Below, one piece after another: positions 11,074-22,144 of a stretch of DNA of 64,000 nucleotides (positions are counted from its first letter, which is position 1; each line of letters begins with the position of its first letter). Below the pieces are notes generated by a model. That model saw only the letters and a program-made list of their open reading frames with translations. It was not told where the DNA came from and ran no database searches. The DNA is from Kingdonia uniflora (taxonomy: Eukaryota; Streptophyta; Magnoliopsida; Ranunculales; Circaeasteraceae), in NCBI GenBank assembly GCA_014058105.1, contig JACGCM010001948.1, positions 1,550,001-1,614,000 of the forward strand, read 5' to 3'. The position numbers were made by a program, and so were the translations under genes.

Positions 11074-13770
11074 TATTTCGCCTGTATTATTTATAAAGAA
11101 GAAGGATGGGTCTATGCGTCATTGCATTGACTATCGCGAGTTAAACAAAATCACGATTAAGAATGAGTATCATTTGCCTAGAATCAAGGACTTGTTTAAC
11201 CAGCTTTGAGGTGCACAGTTCTTTTTGAAGAGTAATCTCAGATCAGTTTATCACCAGCTGAGAGTCAAGAAGGAGGGTGTTCCTAAGACAGCATTCTGGA
11301 CACGTTATGGGCATTATAAGTTTTAGGTTATGCCATTTGGGTTGACGAATGCGCCTGCAGCTTTCATAAATTTAATGAACAGAGTTTTTTTACCTTATTT
11401 AGATCAGTTTGTTATCGTGTATGTGGATGACATTTTGATTTATTTAAAAACTAAGGCCGAGCATGAAGAACACTTGAGAATTATATTACAAACTTTGAGT
11501 GAGAATGAGTTGTATGCTAAATTCGAAAAGTGTGATTTTTGGCAGAAGGAAGTAAAATTCCTAAGACATGTTGTGTTCAAGGATGGAATTGCGGTGGATC
11601 CTTCTAAGGTTGAAACCATTACGAATTGGGGTTAGCCGACGAATATTACAGAGATACGCAGTTTTCTGGGATTGACCGGGTATTATCGTAGATTCATCGA
11701 GGGATTTTCACAGATTGCGGCTCCGTTGACTTATTTGACTAAGAAGGACGTTAGATTTGTTTGGGATGGCAAGTGCGATTCAGTGTTCGTAGATTTGAAG
11801 AAGAGGTTGATGACAACTCTTATGCTTATTGTTACTTCCAGTGGGCAAAAGTATATGGTTTACAGCGATGTGTCACTCAGCGGGTTTGGTTGTGTGTTGA
11901 TGTAGGAAGGGAAGGTTGTTGCTTATGCTTCTAGACAGCTTAAGGTGCACGAAAAGAACTATCCTACTCATAACCTTAAGTTCGCAGCTATAGTGTTTGC
12001 ATTAAAGATTTGGTGTCATTATCTCTATGGAGAGAAGTTCGAGCTCTTTTCTGATCATAAAAGTTTGAAATATCTCTTCTCTTATAAGGAGTTGAACATG
12101 AGGTAGCACATATGGATGGAGTTCTTGGAGGATTATGATTTTGACCTGCAGTATCACCCAGGGAAGGCTAATAAGGTGGCTGACGCTTTGAGTCGCATGC
12201 CTAAGGGATTTTTTGCTCGTTTCATAATTAGTAAATGGTTGTTACTTCATAATATAGTAGATCCTGGTCTGATTTTGTTCTCGCATGGTACGGGTGGTTT
12301 TATTGCTAATTTAAGAGTTTAACCGTATCTGATTTTGAGGATTATAGAGGCTCAGCAGCAGGATATAAAGTTACAATCTTGGGCTTCAAATGATAGTAGA
12401 CCGGATTGGATAGTTAGCTCAGATGGCAGTATCAGTTACAAGGGGATATTATGTATGCCTGATTAAGAAGTATTGAAGTGTGAGATCATAAGTGAGGCTC
12501 ACAGCTCTAGATACACTATTTATCAAGGTAGTACAAAGATGTACCAGGACTTGAAGATGTATTATTGGTGGAACAACATAAAGCGGAAAGTAGCTGAGTT
12601 TGTCTCCAAGTGTCTTACATGTCAGCAGGTGAAGGCCGAGCACTAGAAATTGACTGGGCAGCTTAAACCTTTACAAATTCTAGAGTGGAAGTGGGAGCAT
12701 GTAACTATAGATTTTGTTTCGGGTTAATCGAGGATAAAAAGAAATCATCATTTTATTTGGGTGATTATTGATCGATTGACCAAGTTAACTCTTTTTTTTT
12801 CGGTTCGCAAGACTATGACTCTTGAGGAGTTGAGTAAGTTGTATGTGAGGGAGATAGTACAATTGTATGGAGTACCAGTATCTAAAGTGTCAGATAGAGA
12901 TGCTAGGTTTACCGGCCAGTTTTGAAAGAGTTTTCAGCGGGCTATGGACACTAGATTGGATTTTAGCACGGTGTTTTACCCCTAAACTGATGGTTAGACC
13001 GAGAAAGTTAACCAGATCCTTGGGGACATGCTTCGGGCTTGTATGTTGGACTTCAACGGCAGCTAGGATGAGCTTTTACCGTGGCCTAAGTTTGCATATA
13101 ACAACAGTTTCCAGTCGAACATTGGGATGGTACATTATAAGCCTTTGAATGGTACACCGTGTAGATCTCCCCTGAATTGGGCTGAAGTTGGTGAGCATAG
13201 TTTACTGGGTGCCAGATTTGGTTTGTGAGACTACAAAGACTGCTTCTATTATTAGAGATCGATCACATATAAAGACTGTTCGCAGGAGACCGTTGGAATT
13301 GGCAGTTGGTGATCATGTTCTACTGAAATTTTCTCCGATGAAGGGCGTGATGCGTTTCAGTAAGAAGTGAAAGTTAGCTCTGAGATTCATTGGACCTTTT
13401 GAGATCCTTTCCAGGGTCGAGGAATTAGCCAATCGTTTGGTATTACCACCACAGCTGGACCGAGTTCACGATGTCTTTCATGTTTCCATGCTTCGGAAGT
13501 ATGAGCGAGATCCTACTCATGTGATTGATTGGGATCCCTTGGAGGTTCAGGAAGATGTATCGTATGTAGAACATCCAGTGTGCATTTTGGAACGCAAAGA
13601 AAAGGTTCTTCGCACCAAAGTTATTCCTTTCGTGAAGGTTCAGCGGAATCACCATGGACTTAACAAGGCTTCTTAGGAGTTATAGGCGGACGTGAGAGAT
13701 CGTTATCCGCATTTGTTCTCCGTTTGAGGTACCTTAAATTTTGAGATGAAATTTCCTTTTTTGGGGGGTA
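11074..13770 (+). pseudogene. Gypsy pol: RT, RNase H and integrase, with many stops
   Basis: RT begins at [14 protein letters not shown] (~11,078), followed by CIDYRELNK and, at 11,330-11,635, [12 protein letters not shown] and the catalytic YVDD. RNase H carries VYSDVSLSGFG and [15 protein letters not shown]. The segment [17 protein letters not shown] (~12,150-12,200) links to integrase, whose zinc finger ends in CLTCQQVKAEH. The core shows VSDRDARFTGQF and a degenerate YP-stop-TDG-stop-TEK stretch. The end ([18 protein letters not shown], then the chromodomain-like [12 protein letters not shown]) closes at ~13,725. Stops and frameshifts occur throughout (11,209, 11,326, 11,633, 11,904, 12,103, 12,320), many consistent with C-to-T decay such as TAG for CAG. 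It is not functional. Confidence 0.85.
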
Positions 13771-13773
13771 GAA
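13757..13773 (+). other. Polypurine tract of the gypsy element
   Basis: TTTTTTGGGGGGTAGAA directly precedes the TG that opens the 3' LTR. It is the expected primer site for plus-strand synthesis. Confidence 0.7.
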
Positions 13774-16756
13774 TGTAATATCCCGTAATTTTTTTATTTG
13801 TATCCATATCTTTTCATCGTGCATCTTACGTTAATTAATTGCATAATGTTTAGTCATGCATCTTAAAAGGTAGTTAGTCAATGTCTTTGTTTTATTGCTT
13901 AAGCCGTGTCGTTTTTCACACATAAACGGGGTTTATCTTAGTTACAATGTAGTTATTGTATAGGATCCTTGCCTTAGAAATATTTTTAATAGTAAGAGAG
14001 CAGGATTTTGGGAGCCCATTATAGAGAGAGAGAGAGTAGAAAGAGCTGCTACCGTTTGAGAGTAGTGAGAGAGAAGAACTATTATTGTTTGAGAGTAGAG
14101 AGAGAAAAAAAGCTGCTTCTAACGCCATTGTTACTCACCTCCTCCTTGGTTGATGTTTTTTTTATTGCACTTGTTTCACCTCGCTATTGCTGCTCTTGTT
14201 CTTGCTGTCGCTACTGCCATTGTTGTTGCAGTTGTGGTCATTATGTTTTATTTAAATTAGAGATAGAGTAGAGAGAGGTGCAGATCAACCCACCATCTCT
14301 AATAGATAGTTTTAGGTAACCTACTGTTCCTCATACCCTTACTTCCATGCTTAGTTGAGTAAGTGTTTCACCCTTTAATATTGATTCTATGCATTAGGCT
14401 TTAGGAAGATCAAGGTTGGGTTTAGAGAGATGATTATATAGAGTTCGTTGTTGTGTTTCAGAAGTTCATAAATCTATTTACATCACCTCCTTTGTACTTC
14501 TAACAGGGGCAACTTATCTCATATCCATAAATTATTAGGAGTTAGAGAAGTAGAGAGAGGTGCTGCCATTAACACTCACACCTTCCCTCATGAATCGGTT
14601 ATAACTAGAGACCAACCTGCTCTCTTTAATCCATTTGTTTCCCTCCTTTTTATTAAAACATGAGAATTGTTTTGGCCTGTATTAAATCATTAAATCCTCC
14701 CTCCTATTTGCATTACCTACTAGCTTCTACTTCTTACAGCAACAATTGATCCTCCCATCCCTAAACGTTTATGTATGTATTTCATCTCTTACCTTTATTT
14801 ATTGCTTATTGTTTATTCCTTATGGGACAAGGAAGGGACTTATTAGATAATGGATCTCATTGCATTTCAGGAGTAGGGGTTGAATCCATTAGCTGCTGCA
14901 GGAGTAGGGGTTGAATCCATTAGCTGCTGCATATTATGATTTATTCCAGGGAGTTCAGGTATGAACTCTAATGTTAATCGTTTGTTCCAGCCATTATAGT
15001 GGATACGTAATAATTATTGGGTGGTTGGTATATGATTGGTTAGGTTATTCTTATAAGTTAGACTTACTCTCAATTGTTTATACTAGGGTGATAGCGGTGA
15101 AGTGTTCCTTGGTAAGTAGATTAATTTGGATCATTTAGTTCGTGATATATCGTTGTCGTCATGCTGGTTGCTTAATCATCAAGTGTTATAAGGCGAGTGT
15201 CCCTTCCTTGCTAAATTCCTTTACTAGTTTAATCAATGTTAGTTAAAAGTGATGTTCCTATATAAAGACGATATATATGATCTAGTATATGGTTAGATTC
15301 GTGTCCATTTTTGTGTAGCTCGATAAATACTATGTTAGATAATTTAGGCATTCTTTTAACTTAATTACTATCTCTAGGTGTCACATGGATTGGCCACCAG
15401 TTGACTTGATTGTCTCTAGACTTCGAGAATTTGTTAGAAGCTATTACGCTTGTTCTCATGGCTTTGTCCTTGAATACTAATGGTGTAGTTACTTCTAACT
15501 TATTCTAAGTAGTCATTCATTTTAGTATGTCGTATTCTAAGATACTTAGAGTAGTGATTCTCATTCATCATTTAGAAGTCATGCATGTGTGGCGCTCTCG
15601 TGGCTTTGTCCTTGAATACCAAGTTCGTCTCTTAGAGATTAATGTTGTTTAGATATTGTGACTAGTGAGTCACTGCCCATCTACGTTAGGATTGTTTACC
15701 ACTCATTCAGACAAGTAGTTTATTCTATATGTACTAGCTATGTTAGTGGCAGTTATATATTGATCTTATAGATCTGTTTGCATTAGAAGGTCATAGGGAA
15801 ATTCTTTTAAAACTTAATAAGGTCGGATACATGAACCAACTCTAAATTAACTAATTCTCGATAGGTTACTAGGATTTCGAGCTCGGGTTAAAATAGTAGG
15901 TGAGTTTGGGCAGGTTACTATCATACCTATGGTACCCATCCTGGAGTATGAGCCAGTTCTCCTTTGGTACTCATCTCCGTGAGGTTGAAATTCCTTGGAA
16001 TAAGAATAGATTGAGGACAATAAGGCTCCTTGGGTTGAAATACCCAAAACACTTTGATCAAGTAAGATATCCTTAGCTTGGTCGAGCTTGACAAAAATCA
16101 AACCCCTTGTATCCATTAATGTCATCATACGCTAGCGGTTGATCAACCAAATAATTATAAGATCGAGTGCATCGGTCTGACATCATTAATCATCCAACAT
16201 TAGGGCATTAGTAGAATCATATCATTTTCTTATATTTTATTTATTTTTACTTAGTAATACCATACGTTATGCATACCTCATCATGTTCATCTCGTCCTCT
16301 TCTTTCTATATATCAACTTTATTAGTATAGTCGTTTAACCTTGTTGGGTTATAGTGGGTTGTGGTTTGCTCACTCTTGCATTTCTATAATATTTCAAAGA
16401 TAAAGTAGTTTTATGGAGTTGTAGAGAGCTACAACTAGGATTGGAGCTTAGTCTCACTGCTGTAGTTAGTCCTTAGTTATTTAATATTTATTTCAGTATT
16501 TGACTCAGTTGAACTCCTTTCGTTCCTTGTTATTTTACATTTCTAAGATATTTGTTTTTATTTCAGTTTAATATTTATCTTTCGCTTCCGCTTTTCTTTA
16601 TCCTTTTATAACTCTAATGAATTGCTATAGTGAATAACTAAGCTATTTCCTTTTAGCATGGCTATTTGTGGGGGTGAATCTTTAGATTCCCCGACCTGTA
16701 CGTCCTGAATAACATTAGTTAAATTTGATTTAATTACTGAGCTTTGGGGCGTGACA
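13774..16756 (+). repeat. 3' LTR of the chromovirus-type gypsy element (2,983 bp)
   Basis: It opens TGTAATATCCCG right after the polypurine tract and closes GGGGCGTGACA at 16,756, giving TG...CA ends. It contains no coding region. A perfect 31-bp direct duplication sits at 14,870-14,931, and GAGA-rich tracts lie at ~14,022-14,108. The region between is otherwise plain LTR sequence. Confidence 0.75.
14870..14931. repeat. Perfect 31-bp tandem duplication inside the LTR
   Basis: The unit beginning GGAGTAGGGGTTGAATCC occurs twice back to back (14,870-14,900 and 14,901-14,931) without a mismatch, so the duplication is young or conserved by chance. Confidence 0.9.
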
Positions 16757-17203
16757 CTAGCATATTTCCTGATATTGTTTATTCAATTTTTTGCAGCAAT
16801 TGCTTTACCCGTCCCAATATGATTAATAGCCCTAGCCATATCATTCCCATTTTGTAGTTGTTTCTTATTTGCTTGAAAAAGACCTGTGTAATAACTAATT
16901 TTTTGTGTTATTAATTGAATTTATAAATGTAAAAGTACACTCATTTGATATTTAAAAAAACCGATATTGTAAGAAAATTAAATGTATTACCTGGGATTGG
17001 CAAATTTAATATTGAGGTTGATTTTTGGATGTTGAGTCTAGAAGCATATTGTGTCCGTGATTTAGCATTTTTCTCTTGTTTTCCCCTTTTAATTTCTTCA
17101 GCAATTAAATGCTTTTTAGTAATATAAGTTCTTTTCACAATAATAATCGAATCAGGCACTAAAACATTGCCTTTCATTGAAATAAATCTCCTGCAATGAT
17201 TGA
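16757..17203. other. Unassigned sequence between LTR and tandem repeat
   Basis: A minus-strand open stretch spans 17,252-16,941 (basic segment KRTYITKKHLIAEEIKRGKQEK). Another protein-like minus-strand scrap lies at ~16,880-16,780 (QLQNGNDMARAINHIGTGKA). I recognise neither. They could be leftovers of the Helitron N-terminal region, but no diagnostic HUH motif is visible. Confidence 0.4.
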
Positions 17204-17588
17204 GCATATTAGAGCAGTTATACAAAACTATATTAGATTCAATCATCACCAAGAAGATTAGGGCAGATTAGGGCAGTAATACATTGCTAGAAGTTCATTT
17301 TTAGTCATATATAGTTCAAGTTTAAAGCATATTAGAGCAGTTATACAAAACTATATTAGATTCAATCATCACCAAGAAGATTAGGGCAGTAATACATTGC
17401 AAGAAGTTCATTTTTAGTAATATATAGTTCAAGTTTAAAGCATATTAGAGCAGTTATACATAATAATATTAGATTCAATCAAATCCAAGCAGACTAGAGC
17501 ATATTAGGGTAGTTATACATTGCAAGAACTTCCTTTTTAGTAATATATAGTTCAAGTTTAGATCATATTAGATTCAATCATCACCAAA
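17204..17588. repeat. Tandem repeat, three and a fraction units of ~112-124 bp
   Basis: Units start with GCATATTAGAGCAGTTATAC at 17,204, 17,328 and 17,440, and a partial fourth starts at ~17,563. Each contains AGATTCAATCA, a TTAGGGCAG-type word and TATATAGTTCAAGTTTA. The second unit is close to the first, while the third is more divergent. No gene is involved. Confidence 0.9.
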
Positions 17589-17762
17589 GTTTTTTTGGAC
17601 AAATGTTGAGATCTGACGATGCAGACTCATTTTTTCGACCAAATTTGCTTGTGGCTCCAAAATGGACAGCTAAAACCCCAAAAAAAAGATGTGTCTCTTT
17701 TTACTTATGATAGATATTGCGAATCTCTTGTAACTATTATTATTATTAATATTACATGCCAG

Positions 17763-18187
17763 AGAAATGAGGTGGATCTAAACACATACAAGGGTAAGGT
17801 TCTTCTATTGTCAATGTTGCATCACAATGGTATACCATGTCCTCTTCTTATTTCTCATGTCCTTTTGTTGCCTTGGGTTTATTTGCACCATAGTTAAGCT
17901 TTCTGGTTCGCTTCGTATATTATTTTTTCTCTGAAGTACTTACCAATTTGGTTGGTATAGCAGATTGACTAAGACGAACTACACGGAGATGGCTATGTTA
18001 TATGGGAATTACAAGGATCAAGGTCTATTATGGATTTTTATCATATTTTATTTGATTTTAATTTTCTTGATATGAGATTTTCTATTAGCTATCCGATTAT
18101 TAAAGAAATATGCTGATTTAGATATTACGAACTCAGGTCTTGAAATACTAGCTTTCTCTTACAATCAATTTAACAGACAATAACCTA
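17763..18187 (+). pseudogene. Glutathione peroxidase gene fragment with introns retained
   Basis: Three exon-like blocks match the plant phospholipid-hydroperoxide glutathione peroxidase order. Block one (17,763-17,829) reads NEVDLNTYKGKVLL and, after a small frame shift, VNVASQ, the stretch that normally precedes the catalytic Cys. It has an AG acceptor before it and GTATAC after it. Block two (17,964-18,022) reads LTKTNYTEMAMLYGNYKDQ. Block three (18,137-~18,187) follows CAG and reads GLEILAFSYNQF, then decays where GGQEP is expected. The family motif LAFPCNQF has become LAFSYNQF, and the catalytic Cys codon at the first exon end is damaged (TGG). Exons for the N-terminus and the last half were not found. 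Retained introns point to a DNA-level copy rather than a retrocopy. It lies near a Helitron, a class known to capture gene pieces. Confidence 0.7.
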
Positions 18188-18569
18188 AACTCAACATTGT
18201 TTCTTATATACACCAAGTTATTTTTCATTGTATGTACGTTTTCTCTTATTTCTTTTAGTTAATTAATTTTATATTGCATAAAATTGTAATAATTTATAAG
18301 TGTTCTCGTTTGGAAATGAAGTCATAGTTTGGTGGTGGAAGTTTTACTGAATGACTCGTACTGTCTTTGCCTTAGAGGAAGGGTTTACCAAGTAACTTTT
18401 CCCAAATGATTGTGGCGCCAGGATTGTCGTCTACCCTGCAGTGGAAGGCATTCTAGGTGCAAAACCTCTGTTTGTTTTGATGTACGTTACCTCCCTCTTT
18501 CATTCTATTAATCGATAGTGTTCTTCCAGCAATCATTATTGTCAGTCTTTTCCTGTAATTTTCTTTACT
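18188..18569. other. Non-coding stretch between the peroxidase fragment and the copia remnant
   Basis: No gene seen. It ends with a segment (from ~18,484) that recurs at ~23,763. Confidence 0.5.
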
Positions 18570-18740
18570 ATGTTTTCTATCCAAATTTTCTACTCTAGTT
18601 TTTTTTTTTTTTTTGGATTGATTTTTCTTTTTTCCTATTGTCTTATTCCCATTTTGGGAATGACATTTTTTGTCTTTAGATTATGTTTTGTATTTACTTC
18701 AAGCATGTTGACTACACTAAACATTACCTCCTTCTCTCAT
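18484..18740 (+). repeat. Dispersed repeat, copy 1 (related copies at ~23,035 and ~23,763)
   Basis: GTTACCTCCCTCTTTCATTC, then CTATTAATC and AGCAATCATTAT, recurs at 23,767-23,820. The following part (GTATTTACTTCAAGCATGTT, with a preceding GAATGACATTTTTTG) is paralleled at 23,190-23,240. The copies flank the copia remnants on both sides, so they may be parts of one duplicated host segment or of another element. Confidence 0.65.
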
Positions 18741-19250
18741 TTATTAGGATCTAATGCTCCTCATAGGCAGACTAAGAAGCCTTTAGTCTTTCATGTTTTT
18801 TATTGTCAGGCTTGTGGTCAAAAGGGTCATCTTGCTCCCTATTGTAGATATGTTTCTAAATTCCATGGTAGGAATGATCTTCACATGGAACGAGGGAAAC
18901 CCTATCGATCATATGCCCAATTGTTTGTTAATTCCTTTGTTGTCCAAAAGTCTTTAAAGGGTTTCAGAAATTTAACTCAAGCGACAGAAGTACAAAAGAA
19001 AGTGAGATTAGTTTGGGTCCAGAAGAAGGATCTTCTACCACAATTACTATGCAATGTGGCCGTGATGGCTCTAAATGTTTTCAACTCTACCCAGTGGTTT
19101 GTAGATAGTAGATGTTCTCGTAACATGACTGGGGATACTGCTCATCTGAGTAATGTCACAGATATTCAAGAGGGTGATGTTACTTTTGGAGGAGGGATGA
19201 GTGGAAAGATTGTGGGAAAAGGAAGTGTGGAAGGAATCTGTCCATCCTGA
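18570..19250 (+). pseudogene. Ty1/copia gag-protease fragment (zinc knuckle plus protease start)
   Basis: The open frame is 226 codons. The N-terminal ~60 residues are a hydrophobic run read from T-rich DNA and are probably not part of the original protein. From ~18,760 the frame is copia-like. The nucleocapsid knuckle CQACGQKGHLAPYC (C-x2-C-x4-H-x4-C) is at ~18,808-18,849. The pre-protease region WFVDSRCSRNMTGD, then VTFGGGMSGKIVGKGSV, is at 19,096-19,230. Copia proteases normally have DSG here, and this copy has DSR, so the catalytic triplet is altered. The frame stops at 19,250 with no integrase or RT following. The knuckle and GCSRHMTGD-type motif fit Sirevirus or related copia lineages. 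Confidence 0.75.
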
Positions 19251-20488
19251 CTGTTTGCATCGTTGTTATGTGGACAGCGTGAGGTATGTGTCTTTTCTTT
19301 TATTCTTTTTGTTTATTTCCCCTCATTTTTCCATCAAAGTCTATCTTATCTATGCATGTGCATGTTCGGGATTTATTTGTTTGTAATATATTCATTTAAT
19401 GCTTAAGTTACTTGATATAACTTATTCGTCACTGGAGCCAACTGTCCATGAATCTAGTCGTAAGTAGAAACTTTGAGGATAAATGTAGAAACTTTGTTAC
19501 CTAACATTATGTGAGGATCTAACCTTTTGTGTAAGCTTCAAGTGTTATTACATAAATTATTTCCCATAAAAATTTTCTTTGTTTATGATCTCTTTATTTT
19601 ATGCATTTATCAATTGATAGTGGTGATATTTTCTTTACTTGATTCGAGGCGAAACAAAAAATTGTATAAGGCTTAGGACATGATTTTAGGTATTATTATT
19701 TGCACCATCTTTGGCCTTTCAATACCTGATCCAAATCTTTTAAATCGTTTGCTACCCTTTGAGCCTAAAATAAGCCATTTCTTTGTATACGGCAATTCCA
19801 GTTTAACCTTTTGTTCTGAGGATAGGAGGTAATAAAGTATGAAGGGTATTGTGTGTATAAGTATTGCCTATGTGACTTTCTTTTTCAAAGCGTAAGTTCA
19901 AATAGTACTAAAAGATCAAGCATATCTCTAAAAACATTATATTAAAAGAAAAAAAAGGGAGGAAGGAAGGATGTGTCTCAATAATAACTTCGGAGGTGGT
20001 AGTTATATTTATCCTCAGAATGCCAGCAAAACACCTACTTTATCACTAGCCTACCGTTGCCTTCTCTACAACCTTAAAAGTCCTAGTTGATTCAAAGTCT
20101 AGTGCAATCGGTTTAGTAGAGAAGATAGTTGGAGAATTTATGGTATTTAACTTGACACCGCCTAAAATAATTGATTTTCCTTCTGTGAGATCTTTCAGTA
20201 AAATAGCGCCGCTTTCTTGGATTATGAATTTTTAACTTCAATTTACTCATATTCATATTTCCTCAGAGTGATATCTAGTAAATTCTCAGTGACTTTGAGT
20301 GACCAACCATGAGAGGCCTAAGTTGAATTATATTTCCAAAATAGTGATCTTCATACTTCTAAATGTCAAGACTTTGATTGGACTACACACACACACACCG
20401 AGTTTCTTTTGCATTATTTCGTTTATATCTCAATAATATTCTCTATATTGTGTATCTGTTGTGCTTATAGATTTGACTCTACATGTTT
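19251..20488. other. No gene recognised between copia gag-protease fragment and LTR-like region
   Basis: AT-rich sequence without an interpretable frame. A short CA run is at ~20,385-20,398. It may be degraded copia internal sequence. Confidence 0.4.
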
Positions 20489-20840
20489 CGAGGGGGAGTG
20501 GATTTGGTAGTCTCCATTTTATCTCGTACAGTCACGGGTCTTCTCTTATATCTCTTATGTCTGGTTGTTACTGGGTGATTGGTTAATATCTTTGAGTTTA
20601 CCTATCTCTGTCCATTTGTTAGAAAGATTTGTTTGTTCGTTCGAACGAGAGTTGGTATTTTTTTTTATCAATTTTAAGCTGTAGTGATTTTTTAGGCAAA
20701 ATTTGATACTTCTTTCGAACTAGGTGTCTGTTCGTTCGAACGATATATGATCTTTTTTATCCACTTCAAGGGAGTGGTTTTTAAACAAAATTTGTTTCTT
20801 CGTTCGAACGATTTTTTTTTTCGTTCGAACGAGATTGTGA
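20489..20840 (+). repeat. Sirevirus-like LTR start with palindrome cluster (first)
   Basis: A polypurine tract CGAGGGGGAG (20,489-20,498) is followed by TG at 20,499. Inside the next 340 bases the perfect 12-bp palindrome TCGTTCGAACGA occurs at 20,637, 20,732, 20,800 and 20,821, with a weaker half-copy near 20,712. Sirevirus LTRs are known for arrays of short palindromes and for repeated polypurine tracts before the 3' LTR. The right end could not be fixed. Confidence 0.45.
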
Positions 20841-21149
20841 TTTGGTCGTCACCCACCTGTCTCTAGCGTTCTTCTAAATTATGTCATTGTGTTTTTTACT
20901 CTTTGTTTCTCTCACTCGTGTTTCCACCTTCCACTGTGATTTTCTTTTACACTTCTTCGAATCTTTAAATTTGTCTCAATCCATTTGTTGGTTCTCAATC
21001 ATGGTAAGTTTCTTACTGATCCAATTCTGGGTTTGATATCTCTGTCTCGTATTATCATGAAAATTGTAACTTTGGGTGTTCTTATTTGATGGTGATAGTG
21101 CTCCAAAGACTGAATTACTGGTATTAGACTGATTTTTTTTTCAAATTAG

Positions 21150-21790
21150 GGTTTGTGATCTCTAGTACTTGTTTGTGTTTGTTGTTCTGGTTGATTATTA
21201 AATTGGATGGTTGTTGAATTGTTGGAATTGGGTGTTGTGGTAGTGGATGTTTAATTGCAGATGATTGGGTTGGAGTTTGTTGGTGATTACTTGCGATTGG
21301 TTAATATTGGGGTTCTGCTATTGTGGTGAATGGGTCTTGTGAACAACTTGCGGCAGATTTCTTTGTTGGATTGTGAAGTGTGATTGGGTTTGTTGATTAA
21401 ACTGGGTTTTTCTTGCAGGTGGTTGGTGTGAGTGCATGTGATTGTTGGTTTTGGTATTGTTGTTGAGATTGGGGATGTGTAGGAAGTGTTTGGGGTTTGC
21501 AAGTGGTATAGGGTTAATTATTGGTGTTGATGCAAACGATTATTGTGGCCAAATCACTACCATTTTTTTACGCTTGGGGACCACAAATTGTGGAGTTGGT
21601 TTGTGCTATTGTGATTGGATTTTGCATATTAGGGACTTGCAGGTGGTGGTTTATTTTGTGATGTTCGTGGTGGTGGGTTTGTGCTTTTGGTATTGGGTTT
21701 TTGCAAATGATGGAGTTTGGTGTTGTCGACTCTGTGGCTTTGAGTTGTGTATTGGAGTGTGTTCTGTTTCTTCTGTGACAAAAATTGGGG
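21150..21790. repeat. Strand-asymmetric G/T-rich degenerate repeat
   Basis: The plus strand is dominated by G and T. The word TTGCAGGTGGT and close variants recur (near 21,258, 21,411, 21,498, 21,638 and 21,701), as does TTGGTATTG. Open frames through it on either strand look like artefacts of this composition. Confidence 0.5.
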
Positions 21791-22144
21791 AGAAATGAGT
21801 ATCCCTGACAGGAGAGCACAATGAAAGGATATTTGACCATATTTTTCTGGTTTGATACTTTTATGATACATTTCTGATCATGTCTTTTAATTTTTAGAGA
21901 TTTTTTAAGTTCTTTACACACGTATCATAAACTAGTTTGTTGAGTGCAGATATTAAATAACAGCTGTTTGATACATTTTGAAGTATAAAAGACGTCATCT
22001 GTGAAAGAGGTTCAGAGATTGAACCTGTTGATAAATGGGGTGGTATCTTTCTAAGGTTTGGGTTGTCTCTATGTTTGGGAAGTAGTACAGAGTGATGTTT
22101 AAGTCTTAATTTTTTATTTGTCATGAAATGAACTAAATAAACCA

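Larger units (their letters stand above)
11074..16756 (+). mobile_element. 5'-truncated Ty3/gypsy chromovirus (Tekay/Del-like) with 3' LTR
   Basis: The element starts abruptly inside reverse transcriptase, next to the Helitron helicase, so the 5' LTR, gag and protease are missing. It keeps RT, RNase H, integrase, a polypurine tract and a ~3 kb 3' LTR. LTRs of 2-4 kb that begin TGTAATATCCC and end in a GTGACA-type terminus are usual for the Tekay/Del lineage. No target duplication can be checked because the left end is gone. Confidence 0.8.

Noticed and set aside
20637..20832. TCGTTCGAACGA as a heat-shock element
   Set aside because: Heat-shock elements need TTC and GAA spaced by two bases; here they abut.
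21287..21921. Minus-strand Thr/Asn/Pro-rich open frames
   Set aside because: They come from the G/T-skewed repeat composition; no domain and no consistent frame.
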